Source of the DNA: Sulfurimonas sp.
Lineage (GTDB): Bacteria > Campylobacterota > Campylobacteria > Campylobacterales > Sulfurimonadaceae
Assembly (NCBI GenBank): GCA_030646745.1
Contig: JAUSKV010000348.1
Span: forward strand, 1-8,342
Direction: 5' to 3'
Length of the DNA: 8,342 bases
The notes under the pieces were generated by a model. The model worked only from the letters and a program-made list of their open reading frames with translations, did not search any database and was not told where the DNA came from. Position 1 is the stretch's first letter. Each line of letters begins with the position of its first letter. Both the position numbers and the translations under genes were made by a program. Shown here one piece after another: positions 1 through 6,681 of this stretch.

Positions 1-2208
1 ATACATGCTATCGCTCTTGTCATATATCACCGTGAACTCTAACCCCTTTTCATCGGCTTTTATATTTATAATGTTACTAAGATTGTCTAATAGTTCTACT
101 AGGCTAAAATTTACCTTACTAAGCTCTAACTTATTAGCTTCCATCTTTGAAAAATCTAGAACATCATTGAGGAGTGTCAATAAATTATTAGAAGCGGTCT
201 CTATTTTTTGTACGTAATTCATCTGCGTTTCATTTAAGTTTGTTTGCTTCACAAGATAACTCATCCCGACTATTGCATTCATCGGCGTTCGTATCTCATG
301 CGACATATTTGCCAAAAAATTTGATTTTACCTGCGTAGCAGCCTCTGCTATATTTTTTGCCTCTTTCAACTCTCTGTTTATTTGAGAGAGTCTTCTATTC
401 CAGTAGGTTACAAATGACAAAAGCGCAAGTGCAAAGAGCACGACTTCCCATACCAATGTATAATCAATGCCCCTCTCGTACTTAACGGCTATCCACCTAT
501 TTAAAACTGTCTGTTTTTGGGCTTCACTTATAGAATCAACGGTCTTTTGTAAAATCTCTAAAAGCATTTTATCATCATTTCTCACTCCTACTCCAAGCTC
601 CCATAACTCATCAAATTTACCGGCAATTTTTAGCTCTCCCATAAACTCTTTTTGAAACAGATACCCAATTTCGGCAAGAGTCCCGACAAAGCCGAAAATC
701 TCCCCATTTTTTACCTTTTGCAGACCATCTTCCGTATTCTCTACATCCACAATATTTAAGTTTAAATACTTTTTCCGCAAAATTTCATTCGAGGAATACC
801 CCTTTGGAATTCCTATCTTTTCATTTCCTAAACTTTTAAAGTCCACTATAAACGGGGCATCAAGTTTTGTAGCAAGGACAAAAGGACCTTTTATATAGGG
901 CGTAGTAAAGTTCATATATTTTTTTCTCTCGGGAGTCTCCATGGCCAAAGAAAAAATGTCACACTTCCTTGTCTTTGCAAATTCTATGGATTGCAACCAT
1001 GATTTTGTTTTGACAGCTTCTATCGGAATCTTTAAGTTCTCTTGAAAAATTTTAAAGTAATCAGCGGTCAATCCCACATGCCGACCATCTTCAAAGCTCT
1101 CATAAGGCATCCAATCAGGGTCAATGCACATGGTTATTTTCTTTTTTTCTTTTAAATAATTCTCTTCTTCCTTAGTTAAAATTAGCTTATTTAAACTATC
1201 TTTACTCTCGGGGATGTTTGATGCTGATGTATTCCCATCTTTTGCCTTTGAGCCAATTTGAGATTTTTTATTCAGCACGAAATCCAAAAAATATCCATCT
1301 AAATCAACCATCTTAAAATCCGGTTTCATAAGCCCCAATTTTACATACATGTCACTATTGAGTTTTACTAGTTCCGGACTGATAGAACCTATTTTATAAA
1401 TATGCGTTCTAAATATCTTTTCGGTTTGATTTGCTTCAAAAAGCAGAGCATCTTTAGATTTTCTTTTTGAATATTTTTTATAGATTAAATCAACAATTTC
1501 ATTTTTATTTGCAAAAGCATACTCCCAACCCTTATTGGTTGCATCTACGAATTTTTGTACCATTTGTGGATTTTCATATACCGTTTTTTCGCTCGCAAAG
1601 AGTTCAACATCATAAGAGTAGATGCCATAATTTGCAGGATTTAGAATATTGTATTTTAAACCTAATTTGTTTATTTCATAGGGTTGATTTGTCGTAAATA
1701 TACTCATAACATCCACTTCGCCATTTACAAATTTATCTATTGTAAAATCGTGGTTTACTAATGTGTAATCTTTTTTGTCAACACCTGCATCTTTTAACAT
1801 GACCCCCAAACCCGTATGTTCCATCTCCCAGGGAACCGCCATAATTGTTTTGCCTTTAAGGTCGCTTGGATTTTTGATATTTGGTTTTGTCAGGAGTGCT
1901 AAAGCATTTTGTTTAAAATAAGAGGCAAGCAAAACTACCGGCTTATCTTGCAGTTTTTCTAAAATAAGAGAGGAGGATGAAATGCCAAAAGTTGATTTTC
2001 CATCTATGACATCATTCGTTATTGCAATGCCGTCACCGAACTCTTTTATCTCTACATCAACTCCTATATCTTTGTAGTAACCCTTCTCAATGGCAGCATA
2101 AAACCCCGCAAATTCAAACTGATGTTTCCATTCAAGCTGCAAAGACACTTTTTGAAGTGTAGCAAACAAAAACACCGGAACCAACAAAAGCAATGCAATT
2201 TTTTTCAT
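1..2208 (-). CDS. Sensor histidine kinase with tandem periplasmic binding domains (3' end outside window)
   Basis: An uninterrupted frame runs from an ATG at 2208 to the window edge, giving 736 codons without the C terminus. Residues 1-16 look like a signal peptide (MKKIALLLLVPVFLFA). Residues about 20-330 resemble the NMT1/THI5 family of solute-binding proteins (LQLEWKHQFEFAGFY near the start). After a polar linker, residues about 357-580 resemble a family 3 amino-acid-type binding domain (CIDPDWMPYE at 361-370). One membrane helix lies at about 584-603, then a short helical linker, then a HisKA dimerisation domain with the H-box MSHEIRTPMN; H637 is the expected phosphorylated histidine. There is no PAS or HAMP domain between membrane and kinase. 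The ATP-binding domain and any receiver domains lie outside the window. The protein presumably senses one or two small solutes in the periplasm, as BvgS-type kinases do; the ligands are unknown. The start is supported by AAGGG seven bases upstream. Function class is secure, ligand is not. Confidence 0.9.
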   Translation of the reverse strand, partial: MKKIALLLLVPVFLFATLQKVSLQLEWKHQFEFAGFYAAIEKGYYKDIGVDVEIKEFGDGIAITNDVIDGKSTFGISSSSLILEKLQDKPVVLLASYFKQNALALLTKPNIKNPSDLKGKTIMAVPWEMEHTGLGVMLKDAGVDKKDYTLVNHDFTIDKFVNGEVDVMSIFTTNQPYEINKLGLKYNILNPANYGIYSYDVELFASEKTVYENPQMVQKFVDATNKGWEYAFANKNEIVDLIYKKYSKRKSKDALLFEANQTEKIFRTHIYKIGSISPELVKLNSDMYVKLGLMKPDFKMVDLDGYFLDFVLNKKSQIGSKAKDGNTSASNIPESKDSLNKLILTKEEENYLKEKKKITMCIDPDWMPYESFEDGRHVGLTADYFKIFQENLKIPIEAVKTKSWLQSIEFAKTRKCDIFSLAMETPERKKYMNFTTPYIKGPFVLATKLDAPFIVDFKSLGNEKIGIPKGYSSNEILRKKYLNLNIVDVENTEDGLQKVKNGEIFGFVGTLAEIGYLFQKEFMGELKIAGKFDELWELGVGVRNDDKMLLEILQKTVDSISEAQKQTVLNRWIAVKYERGIDYTLVWEVVLFALALLSFVTYWNRRLSQINRELKEAKNIAEAATQVKSNFLANMSHEIRTPMNAIVGMSYLVKQTNLNETQMNYVQKIETASNNLLTLLNDVLDFSKMEANKLELSKVNFSLVELLDNLSNIINIKADEKGLEFTVIYDKSDSMY

Positions 2209-2215
2209 CCCTCAA

Positions 2216-2220
2216 CCCTT
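2216..2220 (-). promoter_or_regulatory. Ribosome binding site of the sensor kinase
   Basis: On the minus strand AAGGG sits seven bases before the ATG at 2208. It supports this start, which also places the hydrophobic signal peptide exactly at the N terminus. Confidence 0.7.
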
Positions 2221-2233
2221 GTAGCAATACATA

Positions 2234-2242
2234 ATTTTAACA
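2234..2242 (-). promoter_or_regulatory. Candidate extended -10 promoter of the sensor kinase
   Basis: The minus strand reads TGTTAAAAT, an extended -10 element (TGn followed by TAAAAT), which would start transcription about 20 bases before the kinase ATG. No convincing -35 box is seen at normal spacing, which is common for sigma-70 promoters in Campylobacterota. This is an inference from one short motif in AT-rich DNA. Confidence 0.4.
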
Positions 2243-2307
2243 CATATAAGTCTCAAAAAAGTTTCCTATTATTGTTATACATTAAAACAAACAAAACAAG
2301 AGAATCG

Positions 2308-2320
2308 ATCGCGAAGCGAT
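2308..2320 (-). terminator. Candidate bioA transcription terminator hairpin
   Basis: A 5-bp stem, ATCGC (2308-2312) with GCGAT (2316-2320), closes on a 3-base loop. An outer AGAA/TTCT pairing is possible across an internal loop. On the minus strand, the bioA direction, it is followed within a few bases by a T-rich run (complement of 2284-2303). The stem is short, so efficiency is uncertain. Confidence 0.35.
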
Positions 2321-2347
2321 GTTTCTTTAGAAGTCCGTTTTAATGGC

Positions 2348-2364
2348 AGGGATAATTTGTCCCT
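2348..2364. repeat. Small inverted repeat AGGGA/TCCCT
   Basis: AGGGA at 2348-2352 pairs with TCCCT at 2360-2364 around a 7-base loop. It lies between the two other palindromes of this gap and has no T-run on either side, so it is not a terminator on its own. Confidence 0.4.
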
Positions 2365-2375
2365 TGCGACCCCCT

Positions 2376-2407
2376 AAAGCTTCATAAAGCTTGCTTTATG
2401 AAGCTTT
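2376..2407. repeat. Perfect 15-bp palindrome at the bioA stop codon
   Basis: AAAGCTTCATAAAGC (2376-2390) and GCTTTATGAAGCTTT (2393-2407) are exact reverse complements separated by TT. The right arm touches the last base of the bioA stop codon. Transcribed from bioA, it would fold into a long stem with a four-base effective loop. The following bases on the minus strand are G-rich rather than a T-run, so it may protect the mRNA 3' end or act together with the downstream hairpins rather than as a classic intrinsic terminator. Confidence 0.7.
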
Positions 2408-3702
2408 TAAATAAGTTTTATAGCATCCATTGCCACACCCATCATTCTATCAATCTCTTCTTGTGTGATGATGTAAGGCGGCATAAAATAGATAACATTC
2501 CCAAGCGGTCTTAACAAAACCCCGCTTTTAAGTGCATGTTGGTAAATTTTCAGTCCTATTCTAAGTTCCGGTGCATAACCCTTTAACTCAACCGCACAAA
2601 TCATCCCTGTTTGTCTAATCTCTTTGACATTTTCAAGAGTTAAAAACTCCTGCAGTTTTTCGCCCATGTATTGAGCTGTGGCTCTGTTTTTTTCTATAAC
2701 TGCACTATTTTCAAATATATCAAGAGTCGCGTTTGCAGCCGCGCATGCCAAGGCGTTTCCGGTGTAGCTGTGAGAGTGCAAGAATGCCTTCTGCTCATTG
2801 TAATCACAATAAAATTTTGCATATATTTCATTGGTTGTTAAAACAACGGAAAGTGGCAGATAACCTCCCGTTAAGCCCTTGGAGAGAACCAAAAAATCCG
2901 GTGTAATATCAGCATACTCGCAGGCAAAAAACTTACCCGTTCTACCAAAACCGACCATAACTTCATCGGCTATGAAATGAATATCATATTGACTGCAGAT
3001 GGCACGGACAAGTTTTAAAAATTCTGCGTGGTACATGTGCATAGAACCCGCACCCTGCACCAACGGTTCCAAGATAATCGCACTAATTTCACCTGCTCTT
3101 CTTTGGCATATCTCCTCAAATTCAGATGCCGCAATCTGTGCCGCCTCTATGCTCATATCCTTTGGAACAGGCGTTTGAATAGAACGAATAAGAAGCGGCT
3201 CGTAGGTCTTTTTATAGAGTGCAACATCTCCAACACTCAAAGCTCCCAACGTCTCGCCATGGTAAGAGTTTGTAAGGGAGACAAAAAGAGTTCTGTTTTT
3301 GCCACTATTTTTATGCGCATGGTAACTCATCTTCAGAGCCACTTCGACAGCACTGGAACCATTATCAGCATAAAAACATTTCTCCAAACCCTTTGGAGAG
3401 AGCTTTACTAGGCGCTCCGAGAGCCTCACAACCGGCTCATGCGTAAATCCTGCCAAAATAACATGCTCCAACGAATCCAACTGCTCTTTTATTTTCTCAT
3501 TTATGTAACTATTTGTGTGTCCAAATAGATTCACCCACCAACTGCTGATTGCGTCTATATAACGGTTACCGTCAAAATCTTCAAGGTAAACACCATGTGC
3601 TTTTTTTATAGGAACAAGAGGCAGTGTTTCATGCTCTTTCATCTGGGTACATGGATGCCATAGAACACCCAAATCTCTGCTTTTTAACTCTCTATTGTTC
3701 AT
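2407..3702 (-). CDS. bioA: Adenosylmethionine-8-amino-7-oxononanoate aminotransferase
   Basis: BioA is the cytoplasmic PLP enzyme that moves an amino group from S-adenosylmethionine to 8-amino-7-oxononanoate, giving 7,8-diaminononanoate in biotin synthesis. The 431-residue length is normal for the family. Visible marks are WHPCTQM (15-21), SSWWVNLFGH (53-62), the PLP-phosphate motif NGSSAVEVALK (114-124), YHGETLGALSVG (147-158), the PLP-ring aspartate D246 in ADEVMVGFGRTG, the Schiff-base lysine K275 in SKGLTGG, HSYTGNALAC (311-320) and the substrate-binding arginine R398 in LRPLGNVIYFMPPY. WHPCTQM and the paired tryptophans favour BioA over other class III aminotransferases. It stands alone: no bioB, bioD or bioF adjoins it. 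It is transcribed away from the division run through a shared 141-base region. A weak TAGGCG ribosome site precedes the start by eight bases. Confidence 0.96.
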   Translation of the reverse strand: MNNRELKSRDLGVLWHPCTQMKEHETLPLVPIKKAHGVYLEDFDGNRYIDAISSWWVNLFGHTNSYINEKIKEQLDSLEHVILAGFTHEPVVRLSERLVKLSPKGLEKCFYADNGSSAVEVALKMSYHAHKNSGKNRTLFVSLTNSYHGETLGALSVGDVALYKKTYEPLLIRSIQTPVPKDMSIEAAQIAASEFEEICQRRAGEISAIILEPLVQGAGSMHMYHAEFLKLVRAICSQYDIHFIADEVMVGFGRTGKFFACEYADITPDFLVLSKGLTGGYLPLSVVLTTNEIYAKFYCDYNEQKAFLHSHSYTGNALACAAANATLDIFENSAVIEKNRATAQYMGEKLQEFLTLENVKEIRQTGMICAVELKGYAPELRIGLKIYQHALKSGVLLRPLGNVIYFMPPYIITQEEIDRMMGVAMDAIKLI

Positions 3703-3733
3703 TAAATTTCGCCTAAATCTTTATATTCTCATA

Positions 3734-3739
3734 ATCATA
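3734..3739 (-). promoter_or_regulatory. Candidate -10 box for bioA
   Basis: The minus strand reads TATGAT here, about 30 bases before the bioA ATG at 3702. A nearby alternative is TATAAAG at 3719-3725. No good -35 hexamer is visible. Evidence is one hexamer in AT-rich DNA. Confidence 0.3.
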
Positions 3740-3762
3740 TCAACAAAGTACAAAAATCACCG

Positions 3763-3799
3763 TTAAACTTTATCTAGGTTTATCAAGGTTTAATAAGAA
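3763..3799. repeat. Tandem 10-base repeat and inverted repeat in the divergent promoter region
   Basis: Three decamers follow each other: TTATCTAGGT (3770-3779), TTATCAAGGT (3780-3789) and the weaker TTAATAAGAA (3790-3799). The first two differ at two of ten positions. The same block holds an inverted repeat, TTAAAC (3763-3768) with GTTTAA (3788-3793). It lies upstream of the -10 candidates for both bioA and the ppiD-ftsAZ run. It may be a regulator site, or only the roughly 10-base T-rich periodicity typical of Campylobacterota promoters. Confidence 0.45.
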
Positions 3800-3805
3800 T
3801 TTACC

Positions 3806-3811
3806 TAAAAT
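3806..3811 (+). promoter_or_regulatory. Candidate -10 box for the ppiD-ftsA-ftsZ run
   Basis: TAAAAT lies 32 bases before the ATG at 3844, just downstream of the T-rich decamer repeat. No -35 hexamer at 17-base spacing is apparent. An AAGG ribosome site follows at 3830-3833. Transcription from here would give a leader of about 25 bases. Confidence 0.35.
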
Positions 3812-3843
3812 TGCAAAAATATCACACTCAAGGCTACTAATCA

Positions 3844-5310
3844 ATGATTACATGGATGCAGAGACATAAAAAATATCTCATAATTACTATTTGGATTTCA
3901 ACTATCGCTTTTGTTGGAGCTGGTTTTGTAGGCTGGGGTCAATACAGCTATGGAGACAAAGCAGGTGCAGTTGCGAAAGTTGGAACTACTGAGATAACGA
4001 TGGGAGAACTTCAAAAAGTATACTCACGTCTTTACAGTCAATACAGTCAAATGTTTCAGGGCAATTTTGATGAAGAAAAAGCAAAAAGCTTTGGACTTAA
4101 AAAGCAAGCTCTGCAGCAGTTGAGTGATCAAGCCCTTATTTTAAATCTTGCTGCTAGCTACGATTTACAAATTAGTGATTCAGAACTATTTGATGAGCTA
4201 AAAACACAGGAGTATTTCTTTAAAAATGGTGTGTTTGATAAGGAGACTTACAAGGATGTTCTATCAAAGAACAACCTAAAGATGCAAGAGTATGAAACGG
4301 ATGTTAAAAAACAGTTATTAATTCAAAAAACTTTAAAATTGCTTCCGGTTCAAGCAAGTGAAAATGAACTATCTCTATTAAAAACAGTAACAAGTATCGC
4401 GGATAAAGTAAACTATAAAGTTTTATCGGAAGAAGCAATTAAAATCGATACAACAGATGCCTCATTAAAACCTTATTGGGAAAAGGTACAACAAAATTTT
4501 ATGAGTGAAGTTACTTATGATGTTAAATTTATCAAGCAAAACAAAGTTTCACAGAAATATGATGAAGCAAAAATAAATGAGTATTACGAGCAAAACAAAG
4601 CGAATTTCAAAGACAAAGATGGAAAAATATTAGCTTTAGAAAATGCTAAAGAAGCTGTTATTGCGGGGCTTGATGATAAAACTACAAAAGACTTGGCACT
4701 CAAAACATATATAGCGTATAAAAAAGGAAAGCTTGAAGAGGGAATGAGTGTTCAAACATCAACTATCTCTGATTCAAATAACCCTTACGACACTGAAACA
4801 TTGGAAAAAATAAAAAAACTATCTTTAACATCACCATTTCTGAAACCTGTTTTAATCAATGGAGATTATTTTATATTTGAACTTGCAAAAATAAACCCTT
4901 CAAAAGTAAAATCTTATGAAGAGGCTAAAGAGGCGGTTTTATCACTTTATACTGCAGAACAAAAAAAGAGCCAACTGCTTAACACTGCAAAAGCTACCAT
5001 GGACACATTCAGCGGAACTGTTACAGATTTTATAACAAGCAATGATGGAGCTAAATTAAGTGACTTTGAAGCCACTGAAGCAAATGAGTTTTTAACTCAC
5101 CTTTTTAATCAACAAAACAAAAAAGGATATATAGCTCTAAAAAGCGGAAAAATTGTTTTATTCAATATTTTGGAACAAAAAATGCTTAATAATGAAAATA
5201 TTAGTCAAAGCGACGCTATTGCAAGATTAAAGAGTGCTATGTTTAACGATGGTTTAATCAATAGCCTAAGAAATAGGTACCATACAGAGATATTTATCCA
5301 AGGATTTTAA
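3844..5310 (+). CDS. PpiD/SurA-like membrane-anchored periplasmic chaperone
   Basis: The 488-residue protein begins with a short cytoplasmic segment (MITWMQRHKK) and one membrane helix at about 11-31 (ending VGAGFVGWG). This is the PpiD layout, with the rest of the protein in the periplasm. Residues 41-170 resemble the SurA/PpiD N-terminal chaperone domain (AVAKVGTTEITMGELQKVYSR at 42-62). Residues 240-255 (YDEAKINEYYEQNKANF) match the segment that precedes the rotamase domain in PpiD, and 330-365 (ending KINPSKVKSYEEAKEAV) match the segment that closes it. Between them I find no parvulin core such as a H-I-L motif, and E. coli PpiD is longer (about 620 residues). It probably acts as a holdase for secreted or outer-membrane proteins rather than as an active prolyl isomerase. 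It lies one base before ftsA, as in Helicobacter and Campylobacter (HP0977, Cj0694 from memory). A ppiD symbol would be reasonable by family but implies an activity not supported here. Confidence 0.85.
   Translation: MITWMQRHKKYLIITIWISTIAFVGAGFVGWGQYSYGDKAGAVAKVGTTEITMGELQKVYSRLYSQYSQMFQGNFDEEKAKSFGLKKQALQQLSDQALILNLAASYDLQISDSELFDELKTQEYFFKNGVFDKETYKDVLSKNNLKMQEYETDVKKQLLIQKTLKLLPVQASENELSLLKTVTSIADKVNYKVLSEEAIKIDTTDASLKPYWEKVQQNFMSEVTYDVKFIKQNKVSQKYDEAKINEYYEQNKANFKDKDGKILALENAKEAVIAGLDDKTTKDLALKTYIAYKKGKLEEGMSVQTSTISDSNNPYDTETLEKIKKLSLTSPFLKPVLINGDYFIFELAKINPSKVKSYEEAKEAVLSLYTAEQKKSQLLNTAKATMDTFSGTVTDFITSNDGAKLSDFEATEANEFLTHLFNQQNKKGYIALKSGKIVLFNILEQKMLNNENISQSDAIARLKSAMFNDGLINSLRNRYHTEIFIQGF
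5300..5304 (+). promoter_or_regulatory. Ribosome binding site that selects the ftsA TTG start
   Basis: AAGGA lies inside the last codons of the PpiD-like gene, seven bases before TTG at 5312. It justifies the TTG, since no ATG or GTG occurs in frame near the conserved N terminus, and suggests translational coupling with the gene upstream. Confidence 0.7.
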
Positions 5311-5311
5311 G

Positions 5312-6670
5312 TTGAGTAGAACTGTTTTAGCCATTGATATTGGCTCAACAAAGATATGTGCCATTATTGCTCAAATTAATATTGATAACTCCATTCAAAT
5401 CATTGGTGCCGGTGTAACAAAATCACAGGGGCTAAGACGAGGGAGCATAACCAATATTGAGCTGGCTTCAAAATCGATTAAATCTGCGGTCTCTGATGCA
5501 AAAAGAGTTGCAGGAAGCGATATTAGAAGTGCTATTGTCTCTATCTCCGGTGCTTATACAAAAAGTTTAAACTCTAATGGAATCGTGAATATTCCAAATA
5601 AAGAGATAAGCTTTAAAGAGATTGAAAGAGTAATGCACACCTCTTTATATAATGCAAATATCCCAAATGAGTATGAAATACTTCATGCTCTTCCATTCAA
5701 CTTCAAGGTAGATGACCAAGATTTTATTGAAGACCCTCTTGGCATGAATGCCTCTAGACTTGAGGTTGAGACACATATCATCACAACGCAAAAATCAAAT
5801 CTAAACAACCTTAAAAAAGCTGTTCGCGGTGCAGGTATAGAAGTTGAAAATGTCGTACTTACAGGATATGCCACCTCTATTGCTACATTAAATAGTGATG
5901 AAAAAGAGCTGGGTGCGGCTGTCATTGACATGGGCGGAAATACCTGTAATATTATTATTCGTGCCGGTAACTCTATAAAATACAACGACTTTTTGGGAGT
6001 TGGTTCGAGTCATATAACAAGTGATTTATCTATGGCACTTCACACTCCGCTCAATATTGCAGACTCTGTAAAACTGAACTACGGTTCTCTTTTGACGCCT
6101 ACAAATGATTTGATTGAACTTCCTATAATAGGAGATGAAAGCACTACGCATGAAGTCTCTTTGGAAGTTGTTCACAATGTAGTTTTTGCCAGAGTTGAAG
6201 AGACATTGATGATTTTAGCTCAGTTTATAGAAAACAGCGGATTAAAAGATCAGATAGGAGCAGGGATTATACTCACCGGCGGCTTTTCAAAGATGGAAGG
6301 TATCAGAGAGTTAGCAGTAGCCACTTTCGGCTCAATTCCTGTTCGCATAGCTCGTCCGATTCAAGTATATGGTCTCTTTGAACACCTACGTGAACCGGAA
6401 TATTCTGCTGCTGTCGGTCTTATCATGTATAGTACATTTTCATATACACCCTATGAAATAGATGTAAACAAAAAAGTACGTCATGCAAACGAAACTCCTG
6501 TTGCACATGTAAATGTTGACTTTACCTCTGAGCCTGATGAAATACCTATAGCACCGTCACAGGTTGAAGAGAGTATTAGCACAATGGTTACTCTTCCAAA
6601 AAAAGGGAAAAAGAGTGATGAAGCTGGAACATTTAGCAAATTTTGGAACTGGGCAACCCAGTTATTTTAA
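5312..6670 (+). CDS. ftsA: Cell division protein FtsA
   Basis: FtsA is the actin-like ATPase that anchors FtsZ filaments to the inner membrane and recruits later divisome proteins. The 452 residues show the actin-fold nucleotide motifs: phosphate-1 (AIDIGSTKICAII, 7-19), the FtsA-specific 1C/SHS2 region (about 84-165), phosphate-2 (AAVIDMGGNTCNI, 202-214), GSSHITSD (231-238) and the adenosine motif (GIILTGGFSKMEGI, 318-331). A variable linker of about 60 residues leads to a terminal amphipathic helix rich in aromatics (FSKFWNWATQLF, 441-452), the expected membrane-targeting sequence. Slightly longer than the usual 420 or so because of this linker. Translation starts at TTG, read as Met, one base after the upstream stop. 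A rare start codon may keep FtsA below FtsZ levels, as the family requires; this is inference. The ftsZ ribosome site overlaps its stop codon. Confidence 0.97.
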   Translation: MSRTVLAIDIGSTKICAIIAQINIDNSIQIIGAGVTKSQGLRRGSITNIELASKSIKSAVSDAKRVAGSDIRSAIVSISGAYTKSLNSNGIVNIPNKEISFKEIERVMHTSLYNANIPNEYEILHALPFNFKVDDQDFIEDPLGMNASRLEVETHIITTQKSNLNNLKKAVRGAGIEVENVVLTGYATSIATLNSDEKELGAAVIDMGGNTCNIIIRAGNSIKYNDFLGVGSSHITSDLSMALHTPLNIADSVKLNYGSLLTPTNDLIELPIIGDESTTHEVSLEVVHNVVFARVEETLMILAQFIENSGLKDQIGAGIILTGGFSKMEGIRELAVATFGSIPVRIARPIQVYGLFEHLREPEYSAAVGLIMYSTFSYTPYEIDVNKKVRHANETPVAHVNVDFTSEPDEIPIAPSQVEESISTMVTLPKKGKKSDEAGTFSKFWNWATQLF

Positions 6671-6675
6671 GGAGG
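6669..6675 (+). promoter_or_regulatory. Strong ribosome binding site of ftsZ overlapping the ftsA stop
   Basis: AAGGAGG is a full Shine-Dalgarno match six bases before the ATG at 6682. Its first two bases are the last two of the ftsA TAA stop. It fixes the ftsZ start and argues against a longer in-frame TTG start at 6643 inside ftsA. Confidence 0.9.
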
Positions 6676-6681
6676 AAAAGT

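Larger units (their letters stand above)
2209..2406. other. Non-coding gap between bioA and the sensor kinase
   Basis: No credible gene lies here. Reading away from bioA, the gap holds a long perfect palindrome touching the bioA stop codon, a small AGGGA/TCCCT hairpin, an ATCGC/GCGAT hairpin followed by a T-rich stretch on the minus strand, and then the kinase promoter candidate and ribosome binding site. The palindromes are concentrated at 2308-2407, a segment visibly richer in G+C than the AT-rich leader at 2209-2300. That segment could be a terminator region or a small intergenic repeat element. Confidence 0.6.

Noticed and set aside
2122..2343. 73-codon plus-strand open frame across the kinase start and the gap
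   Set aside because: Its first third is antisense to the kinase signal peptide region, the rest crosses the palindromic segment, and no ribosome site or family resemblance is seen.
3028..3411. 127-codon open frame on the plus strand inside bioA
   Set aside because: It lies wholly antisense to a fully conserved bioA, has no ribosome site, and its translation is Arg/His/Cys-rich with no recognisable domain, as expected of a shadow frame.
3763..3793. BirA-type biotin operator upstream of bioA
   Set aside because: The TTAAAC/GTTTAA pair resembles the inner part of a biotin operator, but the half-sites are short and the 19-base spacing does not fit the known proteobacterial pattern.
4031..4046. 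Short CAGTCAA repeat in the PpiD-like gene
   Set aside because: Two copies of a 7-9 base unit encoding YSQYSQ; this is ordinary local codon repetition within a coding region.
5683..5985. 100-codon open frame on the minus strand inside ftsA
   Set aside because: It is antisense to the conserved central part of ftsA and has no ribosome site or domain.
6643..6681. Longer ftsZ start at TTG 6643
   Set aside because: It lies inside ftsA, adds 13 residues not typical of FtsZ, and the perfect Shine-Dalgarno site points to ATG 6682.
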